Below, piece after piece: positions 1 to 6,380 of a DNA stretch of 6,657 bases (within the stretch, counting starts at the first letter, position 1; every line of letters starts with the position of its first letter). The stretch is from the NCBI GenBank assembly GCA_003511885.1, contig DOIX01000330.1, positions 6,896-13,552 of the forward strand, read 5' to 3'. Source of the DNA: Cyanobacteria bacterium UBA11153. Lineage in GTDB: Bacteria; Cyanobacteriota; Cyanobacteriia; Cyanobacteriales; Coleofasciculaceae. The notes under the pieces are model-generated. The model saw only the letters and a list, made by a program, of their open reading frames with translations. It was not told the DNA's origin and made no database searches. The translations under genes and the position numbers were made by a program.

Positions 1-8
1 ATGTCTAA

Positions 9-698
9 TTAAAGTTTACAGATTGTAGCGCGAGAGAAGAATTGTTGTGTTAAGTCTGGTGCTGCGCTATACCAAGGATAACCTAGCAAACAGAGAGAGA
101 ATCTAATCCCGTTACAACCTTCTAGTTTGAGATATGTTCTTGGTAGGTATCCTTTGCCTCCATTGGGATTGATGGGTAATTCATCTTGAGATAGGGGCTT
201 GCCTTTAGTTTTCCATCTGATAGTTTCAGCAAAAATATCAAATGTATCTTGTTCAATGTTTTGATTTTGTTTAATATTTTTTCTGGGGTGACTGGTTAAG
301 TCTTTTGAGATTTTTTGGTATAGTGCCCTTTGCACGGTGATACCAAATTTACCACCACTATAGCCTAACCAAAGTTTGTTAATTGTGGCTAAGTCTTGGC
401 AAGGAAATTGTTCGATTTGATTTCTAGATAAATTCCCCTCTTTCTCTCTTCCCATAACAGCGAGTATTTTTTCGGCGGTTTCTAAATCAGCTTGTTCAAA
501 TTTACCCAAGGCTAAGAGATGGGATAGTTTGGTATAATCTACTCCTACTTCCGATCCTCCTAAACCTTTGGTAGGAATATTTAAAGAAGAACACAAAAAA
601 GGGAAACATCCATCGTTAGCAAAAGTAATTATGACAAAGGCAATCGCCATAACTGCGCTAAATATAAGGGCTGTTGTTAGCCATGTCAGCTTTTTCAA
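9..698 (-). CDS. Membrane-anchored GUN4-domain protein
   Basis: A 229-residue protein. Residues 6-27 form one strongly hydrophobic helix after MKK, so it is probably an N-terminal anchor or uncleaved signal. A GUN4-like domain fills about residues 50-229: DYTKLSHLL near 54, AEKILAVMGREKEG at 75-88, IEQFPCQDLATINKLW at 95-110, GYSGGKFGITVQ at 112-123, GYLPR at 183-187, and the family-typical ending SRATICKL. GUN4 proteins bind protoporphyrin and Mg-protoporphyrin and stimulate Mg-chelatase; cyanobacteria also have several GUN4 paralogues of unknown role. This copy has the anchor, and a Lys/Asn/Gln-rich stretch at 137-150 that looks unlike the canonical stand-alone protein, so I call the domain, not the gun4 gene. 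The start is TTG at 698: an in-frame stop lies a few codons upstream and no ATG is available, and a GAGG at 710-713 (minus strand) sits 11 bases before it. It lies 69 bases downstream of the glycosyltransferase and may share its transcript. Porphyrin binding is not shown. Confidence 0.85.
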   Translation of the reverse strand: MKKLTWLTTALIFSAVMAIAFVIITFANDGCFPFLCSSLNIPTKGLGGSEVGVDYTKLSHLLALGKFEQADLETAEKILAVMGREKEGNLSRNQIEQFPCQDLATINKLWLGYSGGKFGITVQRALYQKISKDLTSHPRKNIKQNQNIEQDTFDIFAETIRWKTKGKPLSQDELPINPNGGKGYLPRTYLKLEGCNGIRFSLCLLGYPWYSAAPDLTQQFFSRATICKL

Positions 699-767
699 AA
701 GATTAGCGTCCTCATCGCTTTATCTATGGTTAGAGTAGCAAAAGAAATAGTGAATCAAAATCAGTTC

Positions 768-1913
768 CTAGAGCGTGTCAGAATAATTAGATTTAGCCAA
801 GATATCTTGAAACCACATCTGGACGCGATCGCCCATTGCTGTGGTAGAATACTCAGATTCGGCACGGTGACGACAAGCATGGCGATCTATTTTATCTAAT
901 TTTGCGATCGCCTCGACTAATCCGGATACGGAATCGGGTTCGACTAACCAGCCTGTTTTGCCATCTTCAATTATCTCACTGGGACCGCCGCGATCGTAGG
1001 CAATCGCTGGTACTCCACAGGCAAGAGCTTCAATTACTACGTTACCAAATGCTTCTACCACATGGGGGGTCATCAATAAACCCTGACATTGACGCAAGCG
1101 TTGCTGTAAGTCAGTAGTAGAGAGAAACCCTTCATATTGGATTAAGGGATTTGTGGAAATTCCCGATTTTGATATCCCTGACTTCTTAGAAAAGTCGGGG
1201 ATCTTATTTTGCTGAATTTGCTGAATTTTCTGCCAATAATCTTCATCTTGGATGACTCCCATAATTTTGAGAGGAATTTTAGCTAACTGACAAGCTGCTA
1301 CTGCATCTTCCAAACCTTTTTCTGGTGCAATTCTACCCACCCAAGCTAACCAAGGTTGGGGGGATTCACAAAATTCATAGAGAGATAAATCTATTCCATT
1401 TGCCAAACAACGACAGGAATTAGCGAAAGAAAAAGTTGCTGCTTGCGCCTGTGAGTGAACGCCGATAGTACCGGGAAACTGGATAGCAACTCGTCCAATT
1501 ATCTCATCCATTGCCTCACTTAAGGAACTCATACTAAGTAAATGGGCAATGGGAGTGGTAAAAAATGGTGTTAGATAAAATGGCAACCAATCATAAGCAA
1601 AGTTAACAATCAAATCGTATTTCTCTTGTACTTGTCGCCCATATTCCCAAAAATTTGCTAATACTGAATATGGGGGAATAATAGTAGGAGTATCTCGCCC
1701 CTGTGTTAAAGCTGAGGTTTGGAGTTTACCGGGAATTTCGATTAGGGGTATTCCCCAAGCTGTGGAGCCTTTAGTCCCGACAATGGTAATTTGATGCCCT
1801 CGCCGCACTAATTCTGTGGCAATATTACGCAAAGTTAATTCTACACCGCCTCCCAATCCAGAACCTAATGGCCCCACTGGAGTGGATATTAGTAATAGTC
1901 TGAGAGATTCCAT
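768..1913 (-). CDS. Glycosyltransferase, GT4-like (GT-B fold)
   Basis: A 381-residue soluble enzyme expected to move a sugar from a nucleotide-sugar donor to an unknown acceptor, possibly in cell-envelope polysaccharide or glycolipid synthesis. The N-terminal half (about 1-180) has the acceptor-side glycine loop GLGGGVE at 19-25, followed by helix and strand ELVRRGHQITIVG. The C-terminal half carries the family-4 signature residues: WVGRIAPEKG at 191-200 (Arg194 and Lys199 contact the donor phosphate), the E-x7-E motif as E287AFGNVVIE295, then ALACGVPAIAYDRGG and EIIEDGKTGWLVEP. No signal peptide or membrane helix is seen. Residues about 236-254 form an Asn/Ser/Lys-rich insert between the YWQKI helix and the QYEGFLS strand, encoded by a palindromic repeat (separate entry). 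The ATG start gives the full Rossmann-like N terminus MESLRLLLISTPVGP; no clear Shine-Dalgarno is visible. Sugar and acceptor cannot be assigned. Confidence 0.92.
   Translation of the reverse strand: MESLRLLLISTPVGPLGSGLGGGVELTLRNIATELVRRGHQITIVGTKGSTAWGIPLIEIPGKLQTSALTQGRDTPTIIPPYSVLANFWEYGRQVQEKYDLIVNFAYDWLPFYLTPFFTTPIAHLLSMSSLSEAMDEIIGRVAIQFPGTIGVHSQAQAATFSFANSCRCLANGIDLSLYEFCESPQPWLAWVGRIAPEKGLEDAVAACQLAKIPLKIMGVIQDEDYWQKIQQIQQNKIPDFSKKSGISKSGISTNPLIQYEGFLSTTDLQQRLRQCQGLLMTPHVVEAFGNVVIEALACGVPAIAYDRGGPSEIIEDGKTGWLVEPDSVSGLVEAIAKLDKIDRHACRHRAESEYSTTAMGDRVQMWFQDILAKSNYSDTL
1171..1203. repeat. Imperfect palindromic repeat inside the glycosyltransferase gene
   Basis: On the plus strand, arm GATATCCCTGACTTCTT (1171-1187) faces arm AAAAGTCGGGGATC (1190-1203) across a 2-base centre. 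Apart from two mismatches and a 3-base length difference the arms are complementary. The adjoining TCCCGATTTT at 1161-1170 resembles part of one arm. The length is a multiple of three in context, so the reading frame stays open and encodes IPDFSKKSGISKSGIS. The family does not need residues at this place, so this looks like a small mobile palindrome captured in frame. That it is dispersed elsewhere in the genome is an inference from its form. Confidence 0.65.
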
Positions 1914-1984
1914 AAATTAGTGACTATTGGCTCGGGACTGGGCTGTTTCATTCTTAAAATTTTCTCAACCTGGAAAATAGACGG

Positions 1985-2030
1985 GAATAGTTTTAATTCA
2001 AAATTAAAACCTCAAAATTTAAAACTATTC
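1985..2030. repeat. Nested AT-rich inverted repeats in the 137-base spacer
   Basis: GAATAGTTTTAA (1985-1996) is a perfect 12-base inverted match to TTAAAACTATTC (2019-2030), with a 22-base loop. Within it TTTTAATT (1991-1998) is a perfect 8-base match to AATTAAAA (2002-2009) with a 3-base loop. The two stems share bases, so only one can form at a time. The position, 20 bases past the stop of the HEAT-repeat gene and 72 bases before the glycosyltransferase start, suits a transcription stop or attenuator for minus-strand transcription, but no clean T-run follows, so terminator function is unproven. Confidence 0.5.
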
Positions 2031-2050
2031 ACCATCCCTCATTTTGATTG

Positions 2051-3391
2051 TTAACTTTCATCTTTCCATGAACCTAATTGGTGATTTTCGGGAAAATTTA
2101 ATGAAGTGCGTGATTGGGGTAATTCATTGAGAATTTTTGGGTTGCGAATTCTCTCTAATTGAGTTAATGCCCACTTAGCTGTTTGCTGAACTTCTGGATC
2201 TGGATCGTTTACAGAATAGGATAATAGTTGGCTAACTTGGCTGACTAATTCATAAACTAATGTTAAATCTCGAATGGCATTTTTTCGCACATCAGGATTT
2301 TCATCTTGTAAGGAAAGTGATAGTGCTTTATTCATAGGAGTTAGCGTCTTAATCCCAATTTGGGAGATGGCTTCTAAGATTAAGCTACGCTGTTTGGAGT
2401 CAGAATCGTAGATCAAATCTACTAAAGGTTGTACGGCTCTAGAGTCTCCTTTTTGTGCTAGTTCCCAGATGGCTTTTCTTCGCTTTTGCGGATCTGAACT
2501 TTTGAGGTCTTTAATTAAGACAACAACAGTATTTGTTTTGGTCAGATTAAGATCTTTTTTAACTAGGGAGGTGCTATCTGTAGTCTGAAGGGATGAAGGA
2601 TTTTCGGGAGGGATTGGATTGACAATTGCTAAGGCGGACGAATTGTAACCGTTTGTGTCGTTATCGGTATTAATGGTTCCTGAATCGACGGATTCTGTGA
2701 CTGGCTCTAAATCCTTTGGGATAGTATCTTGAATGAGATCGGGTGATGGTGCTATTTTTGGGGATCTGGACTTTGATTTAGTTGCTTTTTTTTGTTTAGT
2801 TTTCTTGGATCTAGGGCTATTTTTGGGTACTTCTTTTTTAGCGTCTAATTTCTTGACTAAGAGGAATAATCCACCCCCTATTGTTCCCAAAACTACAGCA
2901 GTAATTAATATGGGAAATAAGATTTTTCTAATTTTATTTATATCTATTTTTTTTGTCTTTGACTGAGGCTTGGCTGGGGGTTTATCTTTGGATCCTGATT
3001 CTTTGGATTTCTTTTCTACCTCTTCTTTCAGGCGACTCAAAGTACCTTTGCCAGCAATACCATCGACATCCATACCCAGGGATTTTTGGAATTCAGCAAC
3101 GGCAATTTTGGTTTTTGCGTCGTAGAAACCATTGACTTTTTCTTTATAAAAGCCTAGCTGTGCCAATTGTTTCTGCAAGTTTTTGACTTCTTCTCCCTCA
3201 CTGCCAACCTCAAGAGGTTTTGTCTCCGTGTCTATGGGAGTTGGGGACTGGGCAAGGAGGAAGGATTGAGGTAAGTTGGGTTCAGATCTAGCGCTGGCTG
3301 GCTGTATTTGAGATGGGTAGCTGAGACTTAAACACCAGCCTAAGCAAGTGACACAAGCGGTTAAAAGGATGGGAGAGGGATGACGAGTCAT
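2051..3391 (-). CDS. Peptidoglycan-binding, single-TM, HEAT-repeat protein
   Basis: A 446-residue multidomain protein. Residues 1-35 resemble a Sec signal (hydrophobic ILLTACVTCLGWCLSLS, possible cleavage after PASA). Residues about 60-122 match a PG_binding_1 domain: VGSEGEEVKNLQKQLAQLGFY, then VNGFYDAKTKIAVAEFQ and VDGIAGKGTL. A charged linker (123-156) leads to one membrane helix at about 157-180 (ILFPILITAVVLGTIGGGLFLLV). After it come a very basic stretch (181-212, over ten Lys), a low-complexity Ser/Thr/Asn/Pro linker to about 285, and about four HEAT/PBS-lyase-type repeats at 289-415 (for example SSDPQKRRKAIWELAQKGDSRAVQPLVDLI and DENPDVRKNAIRDL). If the signal is cleaved, the wall-binding domain faces the periplasm and the HEAT scaffold the cytoplasm, which fits the Lys-rich segment after the helix; however the linker before the helix is also basic, so topology is uncertain. 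No catalytic motif is seen, so I infer a structural or docking role. ATG start; no clear Shine-Dalgarno. Confidence 0.87.
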   Translation of the reverse strand: MTRHPSPILLTACVTCLGWCLSLSYPSQIQPASARSEPNLPQSFLLAQSPTPIDTETKPLEVGSEGEEVKNLQKQLAQLGFYKEKVNGFYDAKTKIAVAEFQKSLGMDVDGIAGKGTLSRLKEEVEKKSKESGSKDKPPAKPQSKTKKIDINKIRKILFPILITAVVLGTIGGGLFLLVKKLDAKKEVPKNSPRSKKTKQKKATKSKSRSPKIAPSPDLIQDTIPKDLEPVTESVDSGTINTDNDTNGYNSSALAIVNPIPPENPSSLQTTDSTSLVKKDLNLTKTNTVVVLIKDLKSSDPQKRRKAIWELAQKGDSRAVQPLVDLIYDSDSKQRSLILEAISQIGIKTLTPMNKALSLSLQDENPDVRKNAIRDLTLVYELVSQVSQLLSYSVNDPDPEVQQTAKWALTQLERIRNPKILNELPQSRTSLNFPENHQLGSWKDES

Positions 3392-3456
3392 AGAAGAATC
3401 AGGGACTTGAAGAGGTAGCCACGATGGGCTATTTCGATCTCACTCCAAGCTAGCTC

Positions 3457-3478
3457 AAATCTCAGATATTAAATCTCA
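3457..3478. repeat. Short direct repeat upstream of the HEAT-repeat gene
   Basis: AAATCTCA occurs at 3457-3464 and again at 3471-3478, 14 bases apart, about 65-90 bases before the start of the minus-strand peptidoglycan-binding gene. Paired half-sites can be a regulator site, but eight bases in AT-rich DNA may be chance. Confidence 0.25.
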
Positions 3479-3509
3479 AGTGGAAGTAATTGTTTCTGGA
3501 TTTGGGGGG

Positions 3510-3600
3510 AGTGGGGAGGAGCGTTTTGAGTTTTGAGGAATGAGTTTTGATGAAAACTCTCCCATTCCTCCTCCCTATCTGTCTCCTGGGAAGTGGGGAG
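3510..3600. repeat. Purine/pyrimidine-biased, hairpin-forming spacer segment
   Basis: This segment between the transporter and the HEAT-repeat gene is strongly biased. AGTGGGGAG is present twice as a direct repeat (3510-3518 and 3592-3600). Between the copies TTTTGAG-like units recur, and a strong hairpin lies at 3535-3570: GAGGAATG (3535-3542) pairs with CATTCCTC (3563-3570), and AGTTTT (3543-3548) pairs with AAAACT (3553-3558), with a GATG loop and a 4-base bulge CTCC. Neither side has a T-run, so it is not a classic terminator. It may be a remnant of a low-complexity intergenic repeat; the rest of the 264-base gap (3392-3655) shows no gene. Confidence 0.55.
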
Positions 3601-3655
3601 TGTGTCTATCCTAACTTAGCACCCTGGGGGATATTTGCGGCGGAGATGGCTGTTG

Positions 3656-4720
3656 CTAGCTTGAGGCAAGATCCAAGGTAGATTGAGAATTGGTTGTTTC
3701 GCAATCTATTTGGTTTGTGACTGTCTCAAGGCTGACTGAATCTGGATTGCTCCTGCTTCGATTGAAGAGCGATTTTAACCGATAGGCGATTTCCTGACGC
3801 TCATTGATGAGATAGATGCTGATTAAGGTTAAGCCAACGCCAATCCATTGTATGGGAGTGAGGACTTCTGATAAGAACAATTTACCAAAGAATAGGGCAA
3901 ATATGGGTGTGAGGAAGGTGAGAGCGCTCAGGCTGGTAAGATTGCCGCTGGAGGCAAAGTAGAAAAATAGACCATAAGCGATCGCACTCCCGAAAATAGT
4001 AGAGTATCCTAATGCGATCCAGCCTCCGAGATCGATATTTACCCATTGTTGGGATTCCCACATCCCGGATAAGGCAAATAGGGGCAAGCCACCTAAAACC
4101 ATGTGCCATCCTGTAGCAGTAACGGGATCTGCATATCGGCTGACAAATCGGATAGTTACTGTTCCCACTGCCATGGATAAAGCGGCTAAGAGCATCAGCC
4201 ATTCGCCATGTTCAAATAGTCCCTCTATACTGAAATCGAAATTTAGCCCATCACCGTGGAGGAAACCAATCGTCCAGCTATTGGGTAAACCAATCAGGCC
4301 GATCCCTAATGTGCCAATTCCTAATCCTAGGCTACCCCATAAACCAATTATTTCGCCAAATAGTACGCAAGAAAGGATGGCGACAGCGATGGGTTGAGAG
4401 TCAATCATTACCGATCCCAAACCAGCACTAGTCTTAACTAATCCCTCCGCTAAGAATCCTTGAAATAAGGTTCCATCCACCAGGGCAAAGAAGCTAATCC
4501 ACAGCCATGCTGCCCAACCTTTAGGCTGGGGACGACCCATAATTGTAGCTGCTACCAAGACTAAAATCCCCGCTGGTAGTAGACGGAATCCTGCCATAAA
4601 TAGGGGTGTGGTGTTGGGGATTACGCCTTTCATCGCTACCATGGCTGTACCCCACAGGAAAAATGGTGCGATTAGTCCTAAGATGCCAAAAGGCAATTGG
4701 GTGTTTGTTTTGAGTTGCAT
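3656..4720 (-). CDS. EamA/DMT-family membrane transporter
   Basis: A 354-residue inner-membrane protein with about ten hydrophobic helices arranged as two EamA repeats. The first spans about 14-145 (IAPFFLWGTAMVAMKGVI, FMAGFRLLPAGILVLVAA, then IDSQPIAVAILSCVLFGEIIG). The second spans about 172-307 (GEWLMLLAALSMAVGTVTIRF, then SALTFLTPIFALFFGKLFLSEVLTPIQWIG). The paired P-x-n-LFGE/LFLSE elements near the end of each repeat are typical of the drug/metabolite transporter superfamily, whose members export or import amino acids, nucleotides and other metabolites. A loop of about 25 residues between the halves (LHGDGLNFDFSIEGLFEHG) and a hydrophilic 47-residue tail (308-354) flank the core. Substrate cannot be predicted. 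The ATG at 4720 precedes the first helix by 13 residues; an AGG lies just upstream as a weak Shine-Dalgarno. It is divergent from sppA. Confidence 0.9.
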   Translation of the reverse strand: MQLKTNTQLPFGILGLIAPFFLWGTAMVAMKGVIPNTTPLFMAGFRLLPAGILVLVAATIMGRPQPKGWAAWLWISFFALVDGTLFQGFLAEGLVKTSAGLGSVMIDSQPIAVAILSCVLFGEIIGLWGSLGLGIGTLGIGLIGLPNSWTIGFLHGDGLNFDFSIEGLFEHGEWLMLLAALSMAVGTVTIRFVSRYADPVTATGWHMVLGGLPLFALSGMWESQQWVNIDLGGWIALGYSTIFGSAIAYGLFFYFASSGNLTSLSALTFLTPIFALFFGKLFLSEVLTPIQWIGVGLTLISIYLINERQEIAYRLKSLFNRSRSNPDSVSLETVTNQIDCETTNSQSTLDLASS

Positions 4721-4753
4721 AAGCCTGTTTATTATGGCTCGACTGTGAGACCA

Positions 4754-4792
4754 GTAAATAATTTTTATACTTATTTACAAAATTTAACACAA
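4754..4792 (-). promoter_or_regulatory. Candidate promoter with overlapping inverted repeat for the EamA transporter
   Basis: Reading the minus strand toward the transporter start at 4720, TTGTGT (4787-4792) and TATAAA (4764-4769) are separated by 17 bases and resemble -35 and -10 elements; the -35 is a weak match. A perfect 8-base inverted repeat, GTAAATAA (4754-4761) and TTATTTAC (4771-4778) with a 9-base gap, surrounds the -10. That placement would suit an operator where a regulator blocks RNA polymerase. No experimental start site is known to me. Confidence 0.4.
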
Positions 4793-4811
4793 ATATTTTC
4801 TCATGTTAAGT

Positions 4812-4866
4812 AGAAGAGTGAAGAGGTGGAGGGTAAAAGGGAAAATTCCCCTCACCTCTCGCTTCT
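4812..4866. repeat. Long imperfect hairpin in the divergent spacer
   Basis: AGAGGTG (4822-4828) pairs with CACCTCT (4853-4859), continued after a one-base bulge by AGGG with CCCT, and an outer AGAAG (4812-4816) pairs with CTTCT (4862-4866). The segment is purine-rich on the left and pyrimidine-rich on the right, like the 3510-3600 segment. It lies 80 bases before the sppA start and about 92 bases before the transporter start. No obvious -35/-10 pair for sppA is visible; TAGAAT at 4883-4888 is a possible -10 without a good -35. Confidence 0.5.
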
Positions 4867-4945
4867 GACCTCTCACCTCGATTAGAATTAAGTAATTAGG
4901 GCTGATCCCTTCAAAACTCAACAAGTCAAAATTACTCTGTAACTC

Positions 4946-5770
4946 ATGGTCTGGCCTTTTAAGCCCAAGTCTCGGAAAAAAATTGCTCGGATTGAAATCG
5001 CAGGCGCAATCGCAGGACAAACCCGGAAACGGGTGCTGGAAGCCCTGAAAACAGTAGAAGAGAAGAAATACCCGGCTTTGCTGTTACGGATTGATAGCCC
5101 TGGTGGCACGGTGGGGGACTCCCAAGAAATTTATAGCGCCCTGATGCGCCTGCGGGAAAAACTGAAAATTGTCGCCAGTTTTGGTAATATCTCTGCCTCT
5201 GGGGGCGTTTACATTGGGATGGGAGCCGAACATATTGTGGCGAACCCTGGTACGATTACAGGGAGTATCGGGGTGATCCTGCGGGGTAATAACCTGGAAA
5301 GGCTGCTAGAGAAAATCGGTATTTCCTTTAAAGTGATTAAGTCAGGTCCCTACAAAGACATTTTGGCCTTCGATCGCGAACTGACAGAGCCAGAACAAAG
5401 TATTCTGCAAGAGATGATCGATGTCAGTTATCAGCAATTCGTCCAAACGGTTGCTGAAGGTCGAAAATTGGCAGTAGAAACGGTGAAAACCTTTGCTGAT
5501 GGACGGATTTTTACAGGTCAGCAGGCTTTGGCTCTGGGAATTGTTGATAAACTGGGAACAGAGGAAGATGCTCGTCGGTGGACGGCGGAATTAGTCGGTC
5601 TCGATCCAGATAACACTAAGTGCGAAACTATTGAAGAACCTAAGCCTTTATGGAATCGTTTAGTTCCTAGTGGTAAAAGTCGAATACCATCCGGTTTATC
5701 GGGAGGGATCGATTGGTTAGAATTTGAACTGGCTACATCTGGTCAACCACTTTGGCTTTATCGCCCCTAG
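4946..5770 (+). CDS. sppA: Short SppA-type signal peptide peptidase (S49)
   Basis: A 274-residue serine protease of family S49, expected to degrade cleaved signal peptides or membrane-associated protein fragments; short cyanobacterial paralogues are sometimes linked to thylakoid protein turnover. Fold landmarks are IARIEIAGAIAG (13-24), LLLRIDSPGGTVGDSQEIY (46-63) and the catalytic loop GNISASGGVYIGMGA (80-94). By hand alignment to remembered Bacillus subtilis SppA, the nucleophile is Ser85 and the general base Lys137 in SGPYKD, exactly 52 residues apart as in that enzyme. GTITGSIGVI, ELTEPEQ and FADGRIFTGQQALALGIVDKLG follow as expected. There is no N-terminal membrane helix: the protein begins MVWPFKPKSRKK, basic with aromatic residues, so it is a soluble or peripheral form with a single SppA unit. 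The tail ends SGQPLWLYRP. ATG 4946 follows an in-frame TAA at 4940, fixing it as the first possible start; no Shine-Dalgarno is evident. aroH follows on the same strand after 172 bases. Confidence 0.93.
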   Translation: MVWPFKPKSRKKIARIEIAGAIAGQTRKRVLEALKTVEEKKYPALLLRIDSPGGTVGDSQEIYSALMRLREKLKIVASFGNISASGGVYIGMGAEHIVANPGTITGSIGVILRGNNLERLLEKIGISFKVIKSGPYKDILAFDRELTEPEQSILQEMIDVSYQQFVQTVAEGRKLAVETVKTFADGRIFTGQQALALGIVDKLGTEEDARRWTAELVGLDPDNTKCETIEEPKPLWNRLVPSGKSRIPSGLSGGIDWLEFELATSGQPLWLYRP

Positions 5771-5929
5771 TGGATGGGAAGATGGGAGAGAGGGGAAAGG
5801 AGAAACCAGAATTACAGCGGTTTGCGATTGTGGCTAATCTCTGGTCATAATTTTTGGTTTGAGTTTTTCGCGGTAATTATCAATGTAAAATCCCAAATCT
5901 TAAAGAACTTAATAGGAAATGTAAATATT

Positions 5930-5935
5930 GGAGGA
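5930..5935 (+). promoter_or_regulatory. Shine-Dalgarno site fixing the aroH TTG start
   Basis: GGAGGA is an almost perfect ribosome binding site with 8 bases to the TTG at 5943. The alternative in-frame TTG at 5928 overlaps this site and would add five residues (MEDCT) that B. subtilis AroH lacks, so 5943 is preferred. Confidence 0.8.
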
Positions 5936-5942
5936 CTGTACT

Positions 5943-6362
5943 TTGGAGTGGCGAGTTAGGGCGATTCGTGGGGCAACAACTGCATCGGAAAATACTGAAG
6001 AGGCAATCCGAGAAGCGGTGATGGAATTATTAGATGAGTTGGAAGGTCATAATCAAATCGATCGTGATGAGATGATTAGTGCGATCTTTACTACTACACC
6101 AGATTTAGATGCGATATTTCCGGCTGCGATCGCACGAGAACGTCCTCATTGGGATAATGTAGCATTACTTGACGTTCAACAAATGCACGTCGAAGGGAGT
6201 TTGCCACGGTGTATCCGCTGTTTAATCCATATTAATACCCCTGTTTCCCAATTAGAAATTTATCATCCCTATCTACGTCATGCGAAAAATTTAAGACCTG
6301 ATTGGACTTTAGCGCAAGTAAGTGGGAAGGTATCACCTGCGGTGAAATCTGGACGACGCTAA
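5943..6362 (+). CDS. aroH: Chorismate mutase, AroH class
   Basis: A 139-residue enzyme of the trimeric AroH class, converting chorismate to prephenate on the route to phenylalanine and tyrosine in the cytoplasm. The sequence aligns by eye over its whole length with B. subtilis AroH, with an offset of two: RAIRGATTASENTEEAI at the start (Arg9 for Arg7), TPDLDAIFPAAIARE (Phe59 for Phe57, Arg65 for Arg63), GSLPRCIR (Cys90 and Arg92 for Cys88 and Arg90), then YHPYLRHAKNLRPD (Tyr110 for Tyr108, Arg118 for Arg116). The conserved Glu78 is Gln80 here and Cys75 is Asp77 (LLDVQQMHV), a change of charge position discussed in the findings. The tail after RPD is about 19 residues, basic, and ends KSGRR. 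The start is TTG with a strong Shine-Dalgarno. No terminator is clear after the stop. A HIP1 site lies inside the gene. Confidence 0.93.
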   Translation: MEWRVRAIRGATTASENTEEAIREAVMELLDELEGHNQIDRDEMISAIFTTTPDLDAIFPAAIARERPHWDNVALLDVQQMHVEGSLPRCIRCLIHINTPVSQLEIYHPYLRHAKNLRPDWTLAQVSGKVSPAVKSGRR

Positions 6363-6380
6363 TAGGTACTTCCATCTTGA

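Noticed and set aside
902..1117. Plus-strand open frame of 71 codons
   Set aside because: It lies antisense within the conserved C-terminal half of the glycosyltransferase and has no recognisable domain.
2733..3135. Two plus-strand open frames opposite the HEAT-repeat gene
   Set aside because: Their apparent hydrophobicity comes from the Lys-rich codons on the other strand; the minus-strand reading has clear domains.
3504..3521. Possible G-quadruplex in the G-rich run
   Set aside because: Only one six-G and one four-G run plus a GG are present, too few separate G3 tracts for a standard four-tract motif.
4101..4397. Plus-strand 98-codon frame opposite the transporter
   Set aside because: It is antisense to membrane helices of the transporter and has no family features.
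4784..5109. Two minus-strand frames across the sppA start
   Set aside because: They overlap the catalytic N-terminal half of sppA and the hairpin spacer; neither has a ribosome site or a domain.
5804..5846. ACCAGA/TCTGGT as a terminator stem after sppA
   Set aside because: The match is six bases with a loop of about 30 and no T-run, as expected by chance.
5774..5959. Plus-strand 61-codon frame between sppA and aroH
   Set aside because: Low-complexity purine-rich beginning, overlap with the aroH start in another frame, and no domain.
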